This document shows, one piece after another, positions 41,477-50,019 of a DNA stretch of 64,000 bases (within the stretch, counting starts at the first letter, position 1; the number at the start of each line of letters is the position of its first letter). Made by a program: the position numbers and the translations under genes. The DNA comes from Actinomycetota bacterium (GTDB lineage: Bacteria; Actinomycetota; Acidimicrobiia; Acidimicrobiales; JAJPHD01), in NCBI GenBank assembly GCA_021325455.1, contig JAJPHD010000022.1, positions 1 to 64,000 on the forward strand, read 5' to 3'. The notes beneath the pieces were generated by a model that worked only from the letters and a program-made list of their open reading frames with translations, had not been told where the DNA came from and did no database searches.

Positions 41477-42841
41477 ATGCAACCCACCCTCCCCCCACCG
41501 CTGGTGACTCCCAGCCCCCGCCTGGCGGCCGCCCTGGCCAGGCTGGACGACCACGCCCACGCCGTGGCCCCGCCCGGAAGGCGGGGGGAACCCTCCCTGC
41601 GCCGCACGGCCGCCCTGCTCCGGGCCCTGGGCGACCCCCACCGGGCCGTCCCGGTCCTGCACATCACGGGGACCAACGGCAAGTCCACGACCGCCGCCCT
41701 GGCCGGCGCCCTCCTGGGGGCGGCCGGCCAGCGGGTCGGGGTGTACACCAGCCCCCACCTGGAGCGGCCCAACGAGCGCCTGGTCATGGCCGGGGAGCCC
41801 ATCGGGGACGAGGCGCTGGCCACGCTGCTGGAGCGGGTGCTGGAGGCCGAGGGGCCGGCGCTAGGGGACGAGCGGGCCGGCTACTTCGAGCTGCTGACGG
41901 TGGCCGCCTTCACCTGGTTCGCCGAGTCCGGGGCCGAGGCGGCCGTGGTGGAGGTGGGCATCGGGGGCCGGGCCGATGCCACCAACGTGGCCGATGGCAG
42001 GGTGGCGGTGGTGACCAACGTGGCCATGGACCATGCCGAGGTGCTGGGCCCCACGCTGGCCCACATCGCAAGGGAGAAGGCCGGGATCGTCAAGGCCCGC
42101 TCGCACCTGGTCCTGGGCCAAATAGACCCTTCCCTCCTCCCGATCTTCTCGTCCACTCCCGCCCGGCGCGCCTGGCGCCTGGGGGCCGACTTCGGATGGG
42201 GGGCGGCCGCACCGGCCGAAGGAGGTCAGTGCCTGGACCTGTTCACGCCGGGGGCCCGCTACGAGGCCGTGTACCTGGGCCTGGCCGGGCCCCACCACGC
42301 TGCCAACGCCTCCACGGCCCTTGGCGCCGTGGAGGCGTTCCTCGAGGCGCCGGTCCCGCCCGCCGCCGTGTCCCGGGCCCTGGCCGGGGCCGCCTCGCCC
42401 GGGCGCCTGGAGGTGGTGGAGGTGGAAGGGGGGCCGTGCTTCGTGCTGGACGGGGCCAAGAACCCCGCCGGCGCCGCCTCTGCCAGGGAGGGGGTCCCCG
42501 CCGCCACCGGCGGCCGGGACGCCGCCGTGGTGGTGGTGGGGCTCCTATCCGAGCGGGACCCGGTGGAGATGCTCTCGGCCCTGGGCATCGGGGCGGGCTC
42601 GGTGCTGGTGGCCTGCCCGCCGGCCAGCCCCCGGGGCCTGCCGGCGAGCGTGGTGGCCCAGGCGGCCCGACGGCTGGGGGCAGGGGCGGCCGAGGCGCCC
42701 TCGGTGGGGGAGGCGCTGGACCGGGCCGGCCGGATGGCCGGCCCGGGCCAGGTGGTGCTGGTGACGGGGTCGTTCTACGTGGTGGGGCCGGCCCGGGCCT
42801 GGCTGCGCCAGGCCCGGGCCGTCCCCCCGGGTCCTCAGTAG
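41477..42841 (+). CDS. folC: Folylpolyglutamate synthase / dihydrofolate synthase
   Basis: A 454-residue Mur-ligase-fold enzyme that adds glutamate to dihydropteroate or folates, using ATP. The P-loop HITGTNGKSTT and the following YTSPHLERPNERL give the N-terminal signatures. EVGIGGRADATN and TNVAMDHAEVLG supply metal and adenine contacts, and LSERDP the later fold element. The usual DGAHNP motif of the C-terminal domain reads DGAKNP, a change at a conserved histidine. The ATG at 41477 has GGAGGGGG 12 nt upstream; a GTG at 41429 in frame is less likely. It overlaps the convergent proS by 7 bp. Confidence 0.9.
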   Translation: MQPTLPPPLVTPSPRLAAALARLDDHAHAVAPPGRRGEPSLRRTAALLRALGDPHRAVPVLHITGTNGKSTTAALAGALLGAAGQRVGVYTSPHLERPNERLVMAGEPIGDEALATLLERVLEAEGPALGDERAGYFELLTVAAFTWFAESGAEAAVVEVGIGGRADATNVADGRVAVVTNVAMDHAEVLGPTLAHIAREKAGIVKARSHLVLGQIDPSLLPIFSSTPARRAWRLGADFGWGAAAPAEGGQCLDLFTPGARYEAVYLGLAGPHHAANASTALGAVEAFLEAPVPPAAVSRALAGAASPGRLEVVEVEGGPCFVLDGAKNPAGAASAREGVPAATGGRDAAVVVVGLLSERDPVEMLSALGIGAGSVLVACPPASPRGLPASVVAQAARRLGAGAAEAPSVGEALDRAGRMAGPGQVVLVTGSFYVVGPARAWLRQARAVPPGPQ

Positions 42842-44247
42842 GCCCTGCCCACCACCGCCACGGTGCCGGCGTCCTGCCCTGGCAGGGGCAGGCCGCCGTC
42901 GGGGCCCACCAGGCAGCGCACGGTGACGCCGGCGGTGGCCAGCTCGGCCTCGCCCTCGGGACCGAGCGAGGCCCAGGGCAGACGGGCGAAGCCGGCCTGG
43001 CCTGCCTCGGCGGCCTCCGGCACGGAGCTCACCTCGGCCGTGCGCTCCCTCTGGAAGGACTCGGCCTGGGCCAGCAGGTCCCGCTGGGCCTCCTCCAGGG
43101 CGGCGGGGACGACCTCGCTCACCGCCCGGAGGGGGACGGTCTCCTTGGTGCCCGGCACCCGGCGTGCCAGGGTGGCCTGGCCGGCGGCCAGCTCCCGGGG
43201 GCCGACGTCCACCCGGACCGGCACCCCCTTCAGGTCCCAGGCCGTGGCCCGCCGGCCGTAGGAGGTGTCGACCCGGTCGTCCAGCTCCACCCGCAGGCCG
43301 GCGGCGGCCAGCTCGCGCACCAGCTGGGCGGCGGCCTGGCCCGCTCCCTCCTCGTCCCGGACCAGCACCACGGCCACCTGGACGGGAGCCACCCGGGGGG
43401 GGACGCGGAGGCCGGCGTCATCGCCGTGGGCCATGATGAGGCCCCCGAGCAGGCGGGTGGAGGACCCCCAGGAGGTCTGCCAGGGGTAGGCGGTCCCGCC
43501 CGTCTCGGTCTGGAACTGGATCCCGAAGGCGCGGGCGAAGTTCTGGCCCAGCTCGTGGCTGGTGCCCATCTGCAGGGCCTTGGCGTCGCCCATCATGGCC
43601 TCGCAGGTCCAGGTGGTGGTGGCCCCGGCGAAGCGCTCGCGCTCGGTCTTGCGCCCGGTCAGGACCGGCACGGCCAGGATGTCCACCATCACCTCGCGGT
43701 ACACGTCCATGAGGATGCGCAGGGCGTAGCGGCGGGCCTCCTCCTCGGTGGCGTGGGCGGTGTGGCCCTCCTGCCAGAGGAACTCGGTCGTGCGCAGCAG
43801 GATGCGGGGGCGGAGCTCCCAGCGGACCACGTTCGACCACTGGTTGATGAGGAGGGGCAGGTCCCGGTGGCTCTGGACCCACTTGGCGAAGAAGGCGTTG
43901 ATGACGGTCTCGCTGGTGGGCCGCACCACCACGGGCTCCTCCAGCTCCTTGCCCCCTCCGTAGGTGACCACGGCCAGCTCGGGGCTGAACCCCTCGACGT
44001 GCTCGGCCTCCCGGCGCAGGTAGGACTCGGGGATGAAGAGCGGGAAGTAGGCGTTCCGGGCCCCGGTGGCCTTGATGCGGGCGTCGATCTCGGCCTGGAT
44101 GCGCTCCCATATGGCATAGCCGTAGGGGCGGATCACCATGGTCCCCCGCACCGGCCCGTTGTCGGCCAGCTCGGCCTTGGCCACCACATCCTGGTACCAG
44201 CGGGGGAAGTCCTCCGACCTCGGGGTGAGGACGCTCGCAGGAGCCAT
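42835..44247 (-). CDS. proS: Prolyl-tRNA synthetase (archaeal/eukaryote-like, type 3)
   Basis: A 470-residue class II synthetase charging tRNA-Pro. It lacks the editing insertion of bacterial-type ProRS and has the short N-terminus FPRWYQDVVAKAELADN typical of the type 3 form. Class II motif 2 region is LRTTEFLWQEGHTAHAT; RPTSET precedes it, and the motif 3 region includes TSWGSSTRLLGGLIMAHGDDAGL. The anticodon-binding domain starts near PRVAPVQVAVVLV. Start ATG 44247 has TAGGGT (44255-44260) seven bases upstream, so the message is probably leaderless; an in-frame extension to 44307 is antisense to the next promoter. Confidence 0.95.
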   Translation of the reverse strand: MAPASVLTPRSEDFPRWYQDVVAKAELADNGPVRGTMVIRPYGYAIWERIQAEIDARIKATGARNAYFPLFIPESYLRREAEHVEGFSPELAVVTYGGGKELEEPVVVRPTSETVINAFFAKWVQSHRDLPLLINQWSNVVRWELRPRILLRTTEFLWQEGHTAHATEEEARRYALRILMDVYREVMVDILAVPVLTGRKTERERFAGATTTWTCEAMMGDAKALQMGTSHELGQNFARAFGIQFQTETGGTAYPWQTSWGSSTRLLGGLIMAHGDDAGLRVPPRVAPVQVAVVLVRDEEGAGQAAAQLVRELAAAGLRVELDDRVDTSYGRRATAWDLKGVPVRVDVGPRELAAGQATLARRVPGTKETVPLRAVSEVVPAALEEAQRDLLAQAESFQRERTAEVSSVPEAAEAGQAGFARLPWASLGPEGEAELATAGVTVRCLVGPDGGLPLPGQDAGTVAVVGRAY

Positions 44248-44254
44248 CGGCCGG

Positions 44255-44260
44255 ACCCTA
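44255..44260 (-). promoter_or_regulatory. -10 hexamer of the leaderless proS promoter
   Basis: TAGGGT on the minus strand, seven bases before the ATG at 44247, with no Shine-Dalgarno sequence. Confidence 0.5.
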
Positions 44261-44320
44261 GCGGGGACGGCCCCGGGCCCGCAGGTGGTTAAAAGGGCCC
44301 CTCGCATTTCTCAAATTGCT

Positions 44321-44349
44321 CTTGACATTCAGTCAAGTGTGGTTATCAT
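44321..44349 (+). promoter_or_regulatory. Strong promoter with palindromic operator over the -35
   Basis: TTGACA (44322-44327), 16 bp, TATCAT (44344-44349), then seven bases to the ATG at 44357: a leaderless promoter. CTTGAC-ATTCA-GTCAAG (44321-44337) is a perfect 6-bp inverted repeat covering the -35, the shape of a TetR/MarR-type operator. Confidence 0.7.
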
Positions 44350-44356
44350 TCTCTGC

Positions 44357-45346
44357 ATGACGGACGAGGAGAGGGCCATCCTGGAAGCAGTGGCCGAGGG
44401 ACGCATGACCCCCGAGGAGGCGGCCGCCAGGCTGGCTGGGGCCAGAGGGGGGACCGCCGGCGCCGCTGAAGCGGGGGAGGCCGGGGCCCGGCCCGCTCCC
44501 GGGGCGCCCGGCGGGGGAGAGGAGGCCCCCTTGCGGGTCCTGCGCGTGAGGGCCGCGGCCCGGCCCGTGCGGGTGGTGGCCGATGCCACCGTGGCCGAGG
44601 TGTCCGTGGAGGGCCACCACGAGGCGCGCCGGGAGGGTGACGTCCTCACGGTGAGCGCCCATCGCTGCGGTGACGAGGGCCCGGGGGGCTTCTCCTTCGT
44701 GGGCCCCCAGCTGGGTCGGCTGGCCCGGAGGGCCTGGCGTGAGCAGGAGCGCATGTGGCGAGACCAGCAGAGGGCCTGGAGGCACGGGGAGCGCCCCGGC
44801 CCCCCGCCGCATCCCGGACCTCCCCCCTGGGAGCGGGGCGGCCCCTGGGACTGGCACCACCAGCACGACTGGCCGGACTGGCGGGAGTGGCAGCGCCTGG
44901 TCGAGCCCCTGGTGGTGCGGGCCAACCCGGAGCTGGAGGTAGAGCTGGACATGAGCGCCGGGGCCGCCACCGTGTCGGGGCTGCGCCGCCGGGTCGGCGT
45001 GGAGGTGTCGGCGGGCTCGGTGACCCTGGAGGATGTCACCGGGCCCCTCGACCTGCGGGCCCAGGCCGCCGCCGTGCGGGTGCGGGGGCGCCTCTCCGAA
45101 GGGTCCTCCCGGGTGCGCTGCGACGCCGGCACCGTGTCAGTCGTGCTGGAGCCCGGCTCCGACGTGCGGGTCAAGGCCAGCTGCGAGCTGGGCCGTGTCC
45201 GGCTCTCCAGTGACGCCGGCGACTGGCGGGGCAAGGGCGTGGGCACCCGGGAGATGGTGGTGGGCTCCGGCCGGGCCACCCTGGAAGTGGAGGCCACCAT
45301 GGGCGCCGTGGACGTGCGGGCCGAGGCCGCCCGGGAGGCAGTGTGA
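44357..45346 (+). CDS. DUF4097-type beta-helix protein with short SHOCT-like N-terminus
   Basis: 329 residues. The N-terminal helix pair (DEERAILEAVAEGRMTPEEAAARL) resembles the short oligomerisation segment found in DUF4097/DUF2089/LiaX-type envelope-stress proteins. A disordered Trp/Arg/Pro-rich middle (about residues 110-190) follows. The C-terminal half repeats short strands (VELDMSAGAATVSGL, VEVSAGSVTLEDVTGPLDL, AAAVRVRGRL, RCDAGTVSVVL) as in a DUF4097 beta-solenoid. It is the first gene of an operon with a DUF2089 protein and an ABC exporter. In related operons such proteins take part in the response to membrane-active compounds. The message is predicted to be leaderless. Confidence 0.8.
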   Translation: MTDEERAILEAVAEGRMTPEEAAARLAGARGGTAGAAEAGEAGARPAPGAPGGGEEAPLRVLRVRAAARPVRVVADATVAEVSVEGHHEARREGDVLTVSAHRCGDEGPGGFSFVGPQLGRLARRAWREQERMWRDQQRAWRHGERPGPPPHPGPPPWERGGPWDWHHQHDWPDWREWQRLVEPLVVRANPELEVELDMSAGAATVSGLRRRVGVEVSAGSVTLEDVTGPLDLRAQAAAVRVRGRLSEGSSRVRCDAGTVSVVLEPGSDVRVKASCELGRVRLSSDAGDWRGKGVGTREMVVGSGRATLEVEATMGAVDVRAEAAREAV

Positions 45347-45762
45347 GGTCCCACCAGGCGCCCCGCCACTGCCCGGTGTGCGGGGACGAGCTCACCCTCA
45401 CCCGGCTCGGCTGTCCCTCGTGCGGGACCGAGCTGTCGGGCTCCTTCCAGGCCTGCGACTTCTGCGCCCTCAGCCCCGAGGAGAGGGACCTGCTCCGTGT
45501 GTTCCTCGTGTCCCGGGGGAACATGAAGGAGCTGGAGCGTCACCTGGGCGTGAGCTACCCCACCGCCCGGGCTCGCTTCGACTCCCTGCTGGCCCACCTG
45601 GGGCTGGCCGCCGGTCCGGGCGGGGCCGCACCGCCCGGACCGGCGCCAGGGCCGGCGCCAGGCCCCGGGGAGAGCCGCCTGGCCGTCCTGCAGCGGCTGG
45701 CCAGTGGGGAGGTGGGCCTGGAGGAGGCCGAGGAGCTGATCGAGCACCTGGAGGAGGCGTGA
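45343..45762 (+). CDS. DUF2089 family zinc-ribbon/HTH protein
   Basis: 139 residues. Two zinc knuckles open the protein (CPVCGDELTLTRLGCPSCGTEL), followed by FCALSPEERDLLRVFLVSRGNMKELERHLGVSYPTARAR, a sigma-like helix-turn-helix diagnostic of DUF2089. The C-terminal end has LAVLQRLASGEVGLEEAEELIEHLEEA, similar in type to the N-terminal helix pair of the upstream protein, so the two may associate. It is probably the transcriptional regulator of this operon. Its GTG start overlaps the preceding stop (GTGA), and its stop overlaps the ABC ATPase start by 1 nt. Confidence 0.9.
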   Translation: MRSHQAPRHCPVCGDELTLTRLGCPSCGTELSGSFQACDFCALSPEERDLLRVFLVSRGNMKELERHLGVSYPTARARFDSLLAHLGLAAGPGGAAPPGPAPGPAPGPGESRLAVLQRLASGEVGLEEAEELIEHLEEA

Positions 45763-46790
45763 TGGGAGAGGCGGGGGGCAGCGGGCCGGCCGTCCTGGTA
45801 GAGGGCCTCACCAAGTCCTTCGGGTCGGTGAGGGCGCTGCGGGGCATCGACCTGGCGGTGGCCCGGGGGAGGGTCCTGGGGCTGCTCGGGCCCAACGGCT
45901 CGGGCAAGACCACCACCGTGCGCATACTCACCACCCTCCTGGAGCCCGATGGCGGCCGGGCCACCGTGGAGGGCCTGGACGTGGTGCGCCATGCCGTGGC
46001 CGTCCGCCGCATCATCGGCCTGGCCAACCAACAGGCGGCGGTGGACGAGACGCTCACAGGCCGGGAGAACCTGGAGCTGGCCGGGCGCCTTTACCACCTG
46101 GGCCGACGTGAGGCCCGCCGGCGAGCGGCGGAGCTGCTGGAGCGCCTGGAGCTGGCCGAGGCGGCCAACCGGCCGGCCAAGACCTATTCAGGAGGGATGC
46201 GCCGGCGCCTCGACCTCGGGGCCAGCCTGGTGGCCCATCCCCGGGTCCTGTTCCTGGACGAGCCCACCACCGGCCTCGACCCCCGCAGCCGGGCCGACAT
46301 CTGGGAGATCATCCGGGACCTGGTGGCCGACGGCACCACCCTGCTCCTCACCACCCAGTACCTGGAGGAGGCGGACAACCTGGCCGACGAGATCGCCGTC
46401 ATCGACCACGGCCAGGTCATCGCCTCGGGCACGCCGGACCAGCTGAAGGACCGCATCGGTTGGGACGTGGTCGAGTTCCGGGTTACCCAGCGGGAACAGC
46501 TCGACCTCGCCATCGAGGCGGTGAGGCCGCTCGCCACGGCCCGGGCCGAGGTCGACCCCCGGTCCGGGGCCGTGACCGTGCCCGTCGGCAGCGCCGGCTC
46601 CGACGCCCTGGTGGACGCCGTGCGGCGCCTGGACGGGGCGGGTGTGGAGATCTCGGACCTGGCCCTGCACCGCCCCTCGCTCGACAACGTGTTCCTGGCC
46701 CTCACCGGCCATGCCGCCCAGGACGAGGCCCCCGCCCCCAAGCGGGGCCGGGGGCGCAAGACCTACGCCGCCAGCACCAAGGAGGCCTGA
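45762..46790 (+). CDS. DrrA-type ABC transporter ATPase
   Basis: 342 residues. Walker A is GPNGSGKTT, the signature is YSGGMRRRLDL, Walker B is LFLDEPTTGLDP, and the H-loop region LLLTTQYLEEAD is typical of the daunorubicin-resistance (DrrA) branch. The C-terminal domain ends with LHRPSLDNVFLALTG, the DrrA-specific tail, followed by a basic extension (KRGRGRKTYAA). It hydrolyses ATP to power export by the permease encoded 4 bp later. The most likely cargo is a hydrophobic drug, lipid or glycolipid. Confidence 0.93.
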   Translation: MGEAGGSGPAVLVEGLTKSFGSVRALRGIDLAVARGRVLGLLGPNGSGKTTTVRILTTLLEPDGGRATVEGLDVVRHAVAVRRIIGLANQQAAVDETLTGRENLELAGRLYHLGRREARRRAAELLERLELAEAANRPAKTYSGGMRRRLDLGASLVAHPRVLFLDEPTTGLDPRSRADIWEIIRDLVADGTTLLLTTQYLEEADNLADEIAVIDHGQVIASGTPDQLKDRIGWDVVEFRVTQREQLDLAIEAVRPLATARAEVDPRSGAVTVPVGSAGSDALVDAVRRLDGAGVEISDLALHRPSLDNVFLALTGHAAQDEAPAPKRGRGRKTYAASTKEA

Positions 46791-46793
46791 GCC

Positions 46794-47612
46794 ATGTCGA
46801 CGGCGGCGCCCGCCCTGCTGGGCGGCCTCGAGACCCCTTCCCTGGCCAGCCGGGCCCGCTGGGCGGTGTCGGACGCTGCCGCCCTCACCCGGCGCAACCT
46901 GGTGCACCTGTACCGCGTACCGGCCCTCATCGTCTTCACGGCTATCCAGCCGGTCATGTTCACCCTCCTCTTCCGCTACGTGTTCGGCGGTGCCATCCAC
47001 ACCGGGGCCGGGGCCTACGTGGACTTCCTCATCCCCGGGATCATCGTGCAGACGGCCTCCTTCGCCTCCTTCGGCACCGCCGTGGGGCTGGCCCAGGAGC
47101 TGTCGGCGGGCGTCATAGAGCGGTTCCGCTCCATGCCCATAGCCCGCTCGGCCGTGCTGGTGGGCCGGCTCGCCTCCGACACGCTGCGGATCCTGCTCAC
47201 CGTCCTCATCCTTTTGGCCGTGGGCTACGGGGTGGGCTTCCGCATCCAGACCGGGGCCGGGCAGACCATCGCCATGATCCTGCTCTCGGTGGGCTTCGGG
47301 CTGGCCATCTCCACCGTGTCCGCCTTCGTGGGCCTGGCCGTGAAGGACCCCGAGTCCGTCCAGTCCTTCGCCATGATCTGGCTGTTCCCCCTGACCTTCG
47401 CCAGCGGGGTCTTCGTCCCCGTCCAGACCATGCCCCACTGGCTGGCCGACTTCGCCCGCAACAACCCGGTCACCCTGTTCGCCGAGGCTGCCCGGGCTCT
47501 CTCCATCGGCACGCCGGCCGGAGACTCCATCTGGCTGAGCGTGGTGTGGATGGTGGCCATCGTGGCCGTGTTCGTGCCCCTGGCAGTGAGGGCCTACCGG
47601 CGGGCGGGCTGA
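46794..47612 (+). CDS. DrrB-type ABC-2 transporter permease
   Basis: A 272-residue membrane protein with six hydrophobic helices. The N-terminal cytoplasmic arm (LTRRNLVHLYRVPALIVFTAIQPVMFTLLF) and the helix FGLAISTVSAFVGLAV followed by KDPESVQSF are ABC-2/DrrB features, as is LFPLTFASGVFVPVQTMPHWL. It pairs with the preceding ATPase as a two-gene exporter. It ends the operon; a P450 gene with its own -10 follows after 51 bp. Confidence 0.92.
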   Translation: MSTAAPALLGGLETPSLASRARWAVSDAAALTRRNLVHLYRVPALIVFTAIQPVMFTLLFRYVFGGAIHTGAGAYVDFLIPGIIVQTASFASFGTAVGLAQELSAGVIERFRSMPIARSAVLVGRLASDTLRILLTVLILLAVGYGVGFRIQTGAGQTIAMILLSVGFGLAISTVSAFVGLAVKDPESVQSFAMIWLFPLTFASGVFVPVQTMPHWLADFARNNPVTLFAEAARALSIGTPAGDSIWLSVVWMVAIVAVFVPLAVRAYRRAG

Positions 47613-47663
47613 GGGGCGCCGGCGTCAGGGACCGGGCCCGGGCCCGGGCCTAACCTGGATGTG

Positions 47664-48929
47664 ATGCAGCCCAAGGAGAGCCTGTCTCTGGACGAGATCG
47701 ACCTCTCCGACCTGGACGGGTTCTGGACCCTTCCGCTGGAGGAGAGGGAGGGGGCCTTCGCCACCCTGCGCCGGGAGCGGCCCATTGCCTTCTTCGCCGA
47801 GCCCCAGCTGGGCTTCGCCCCCTCGGGCCGGGGCTATTACGCCCTCACCCGCTACCGCGACGTGGTCGAGGCCAGCCGGCACCCGGAGATCTACTGCTCG
47901 GGCCGGGGAAGCACGAGCATCCCCGACCTGCCCCCGGAGTTCCTCGAGTACTACGGCGGCATGATCAACGCCGACGACCCTCGCCATGCCCGCCTGCGCC
48001 GGATCGTGTCCCGGGCCTTCACCCCCAAGCGGCTGCAGGCCCTGGAGGGGACGGTGGCTGCCGCCGCCCGGGCGATAGTGGACGGAGTGGTCGAGCAGGG
48101 GGAGTGCGATTTCGTGACCGATGTGGCCTCGGAGCTGCCCCTGCGCATCATCTGCGACATGATGGGCATCCCCCCCAGCCAGTACGGCTTCGTGCTGGAG
48201 CGGACCAACATCATCCTGGGCCCCGGTGACCCCGACCTCGTGGCGGAACGGGAGGACATCTATGGCGCCCTCCTCACGGCGGGGGCGGAGCTGGGGGAGC
48301 TGGTACGCGAGCTGGGCAGGGCCCGGGAGGAGAACCCGACCGACGACGTGGTGTCGGCCCTGGTGAACGCCGAGATAGACGGCGAGCGTCTCACCTTCGA
48401 CGAGCTGGCGTCGTTCTTCATCCTCCTCGTGGTGGCCGGGAACGAGACCACCCGCAATGCCCTCAGCTGGTCGCTGGTGGCCCTTGACGAGCACCCCGAG
48501 CAGAGGAGGGTGTGGGCCGCCGACTTCGAGTGCGTGGCGCCCACGGCGGTGGAGGAGATCGTGCGCTGGGCCACCCCGGTCATCCAGATGCGAAGGACCG
48601 TGACCAGGGACACGACCCTTTCGGGGCAGCGCCTCGAGGAGGGGGACAAGGTCCTCCTCTTCTACAACTCGGCCAACCGCGACGAAGGGGTGTTCGAGGA
48701 CCCCTACCTTTTCGATGTGCGCCGGCCCGACAACCGCCATGTGGGGTTCGGCGGCTTCGGCCCCCACTACTGCCTGGGCGCCCACCTGGCCAGGAGGGAG
48801 ATAACCGTCCTGTGGCGGGAGCTCTTCCGCCGGGTGCCCGGCATCCATGCCACCGCCGAGCCAGCCCGGCTCCGGTCCAACTTCATCAACGGGATCAAGC
48901 ACCTTCCCTGCGCCCTCACCCCGGCCTAA
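47664..48929 (+). CDS. Cytochrome P450 (CYP142/125-like)
   Basis: A 421-residue soluble monooxygenase. The oxygen-binding I helix motif is AGNETTRN. The K-helix ExxR falls in EEIVRW, followed by the meander. The heme loop FGGFGPHYCLGAHLARRE has the thiolate cysteine near residue 370. The PVIQMRRTVTRDTTLSGQ and YNSANRDEGVFEDP blocks are characteristic of actinobacterial sterol/fatty-acid chain hydroxylases such as CYP142, CYP125 and CYP124, so a hydrophobic chain or steroid is a reasonable substrate guess. No ferredoxin gene adjoins it. ATG 47664 lies seven bases after TAACCT (47651-47656); GTG 47661 is an alternative start. Confidence 0.93.
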   Translation: MQPKESLSLDEIDLSDLDGFWTLPLEEREGAFATLRRERPIAFFAEPQLGFAPSGRGYYALTRYRDVVEASRHPEIYCSGRGSTSIPDLPPEFLEYYGGMINADDPRHARLRRIVSRAFTPKRLQALEGTVAAAARAIVDGVVEQGECDFVTDVASELPLRIICDMMGIPPSQYGFVLERTNIILGPGDPDLVAEREDIYGALLTAGAELGELVRELGRAREENPTDDVVSALVNAEIDGERLTFDELASFFILLVVAGNETTRNALSWSLVALDEHPEQRRVWAADFECVAPTAVEEIVRWATPVIQMRRTVTRDTTLSGQRLEEGDKVLLFYNSANRDEGVFEDPYLFDVRRPDNRHVGFGGFGPHYCLGAHLARREITVLWRELFRRVPGIHATAEPARLRSNFINGIKHLPCALTPA

Positions 48930-48941
48930 CCTGGCCGGCTC

Positions 48942-49970
48942 GTGCGCCCCTTCACCTCAGACCTGGCCGGCCGCCTGGACGAGACGGTCATCGACAGCCC
49001 CGCCCTCCGGGAGAACCCCCTGGGTGACCCCGCCGAGCGCCCCCTTTGGGTCTACTGCCCTCCCGGCTACGACGACGACCCGGGCCGGCGCTATCCCGCC
49101 ATCTACGTCATCCAGGGGTACACCGGCACCATCGGCATGTGGCGCAACCGCACCCCGTTCCGCCCTACGGTGATCGAGAGGGTGGACGACCTGTTCGCCG
49201 GCGCCGGCTCCCCACCCCCCGCCCTGGTGGTCTTCGTCGACGCCTGGACCTCCTACGGGGGCTCCCAGTACGTCGACTCCCCGGGGACGGGCCGCTACCA
49301 CACCTACCTGTGCGAGGACGTGGTGGGGTTCGTCGACGCCAACTGGCGGACGTTGGCTAGCCGGGACCACCGGGGCATCTCGGGGAAGTCCAGCGGGGGG
49401 TTCGGGGCCATGATCACCCCCATGCTGCGCCCCGACCTTTTTGGTGGCCTCGCCACCCATGCCGGGGATGCCCTCTACGAGCTCTGCTACCTGGCGGAGG
49501 TGGGCAAGGTGGTGCGGGCCCTGCGGGACGAGTACGGTGGCTCCTACGAGAAGTTCTGGGAGGACTTCCGGAGCCGGGTGGCCTTCACCAAGGACAGCGA
49601 CGCCCTCCTGGTCATGTACTACGGGGTGGCGGCCTGCTTCTCGGCCGACGAGGACGGCACGGTGCGCCTGCCCTTCGAGCTCTCGACCGGGAGGCTGCTG
49701 CCCGACGTGTGGCAGCGCTGGCTCGACTGGGACCCGGTGCGCATGGTCCCCAGGTACGCCGGGGCCTTGCGTTCCCTGCGCGCCATCTGGGTCGATGCCG
49801 GCCGGCGGGACCAGTATTTCTTGGACCTGGGGGCCCAGGCGTTCGTGGACGAGCTCAAGGCCATCGGCGTGGAAGACGTCCGCTTCGAGCTGTTCGACGC
49901 CACCCATGCCGCCATCGAGTACCGCTACCCCGACGCCATCGCCTTCCTGGCCGAGAGGCTGGCGGGGTAG
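48942..49970 (+). CDS. Alpha/beta-hydrolase esterase (PF00756 type)
   Basis: 342 residues without a signal peptide. The pattern is that of esterase D/enterochelin esterase/antigen 85-like hydrolases: RYPAIYVIQGYTGT (first core strand and oxyanion region), ALVVFVDAWTSYGGSQY, the nucleophile elbow GKSSGGFGA (serine near residue 150), and a C-terminal DATHAAIEYRYP that supplies the histidine. IWVDAGRRDQYF should provide the acid. The substrate is unknown. The GTG at 48942 sits 12 bp after the P450 stop, with TAACCT overlapping that stop. Confidence 0.85.
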   Translation: MRPFTSDLAGRLDETVIDSPALRENPLGDPAERPLWVYCPPGYDDDPGRRYPAIYVIQGYTGTIGMWRNRTPFRPTVIERVDDLFAGAGSPPPALVVFVDAWTSYGGSQYVDSPGTGRYHTYLCEDVVGFVDANWRTLASRDHRGISGKSSGGFGAMITPMLRPDLFGGLATHAGDALYELCYLAEVGKVVRALRDEYGGSYEKFWEDFRSRVAFTKDSDALLVMYYGVAACFSADEDGTVRLPFELSTGRLLPDVWQRWLDWDPVRMVPRYAGALRSLRAIWVDAGRRDQYFLDLGAQAFVDELKAIGVEDVRFELFDATHAAIEYRYPDAIAFLAERLAG

Positions 49971-50019
49971 GCGGCCCGGGACCGGCCCGGGACCGGCCCG
50001 GGCTCCCTCCAGATCGTGG

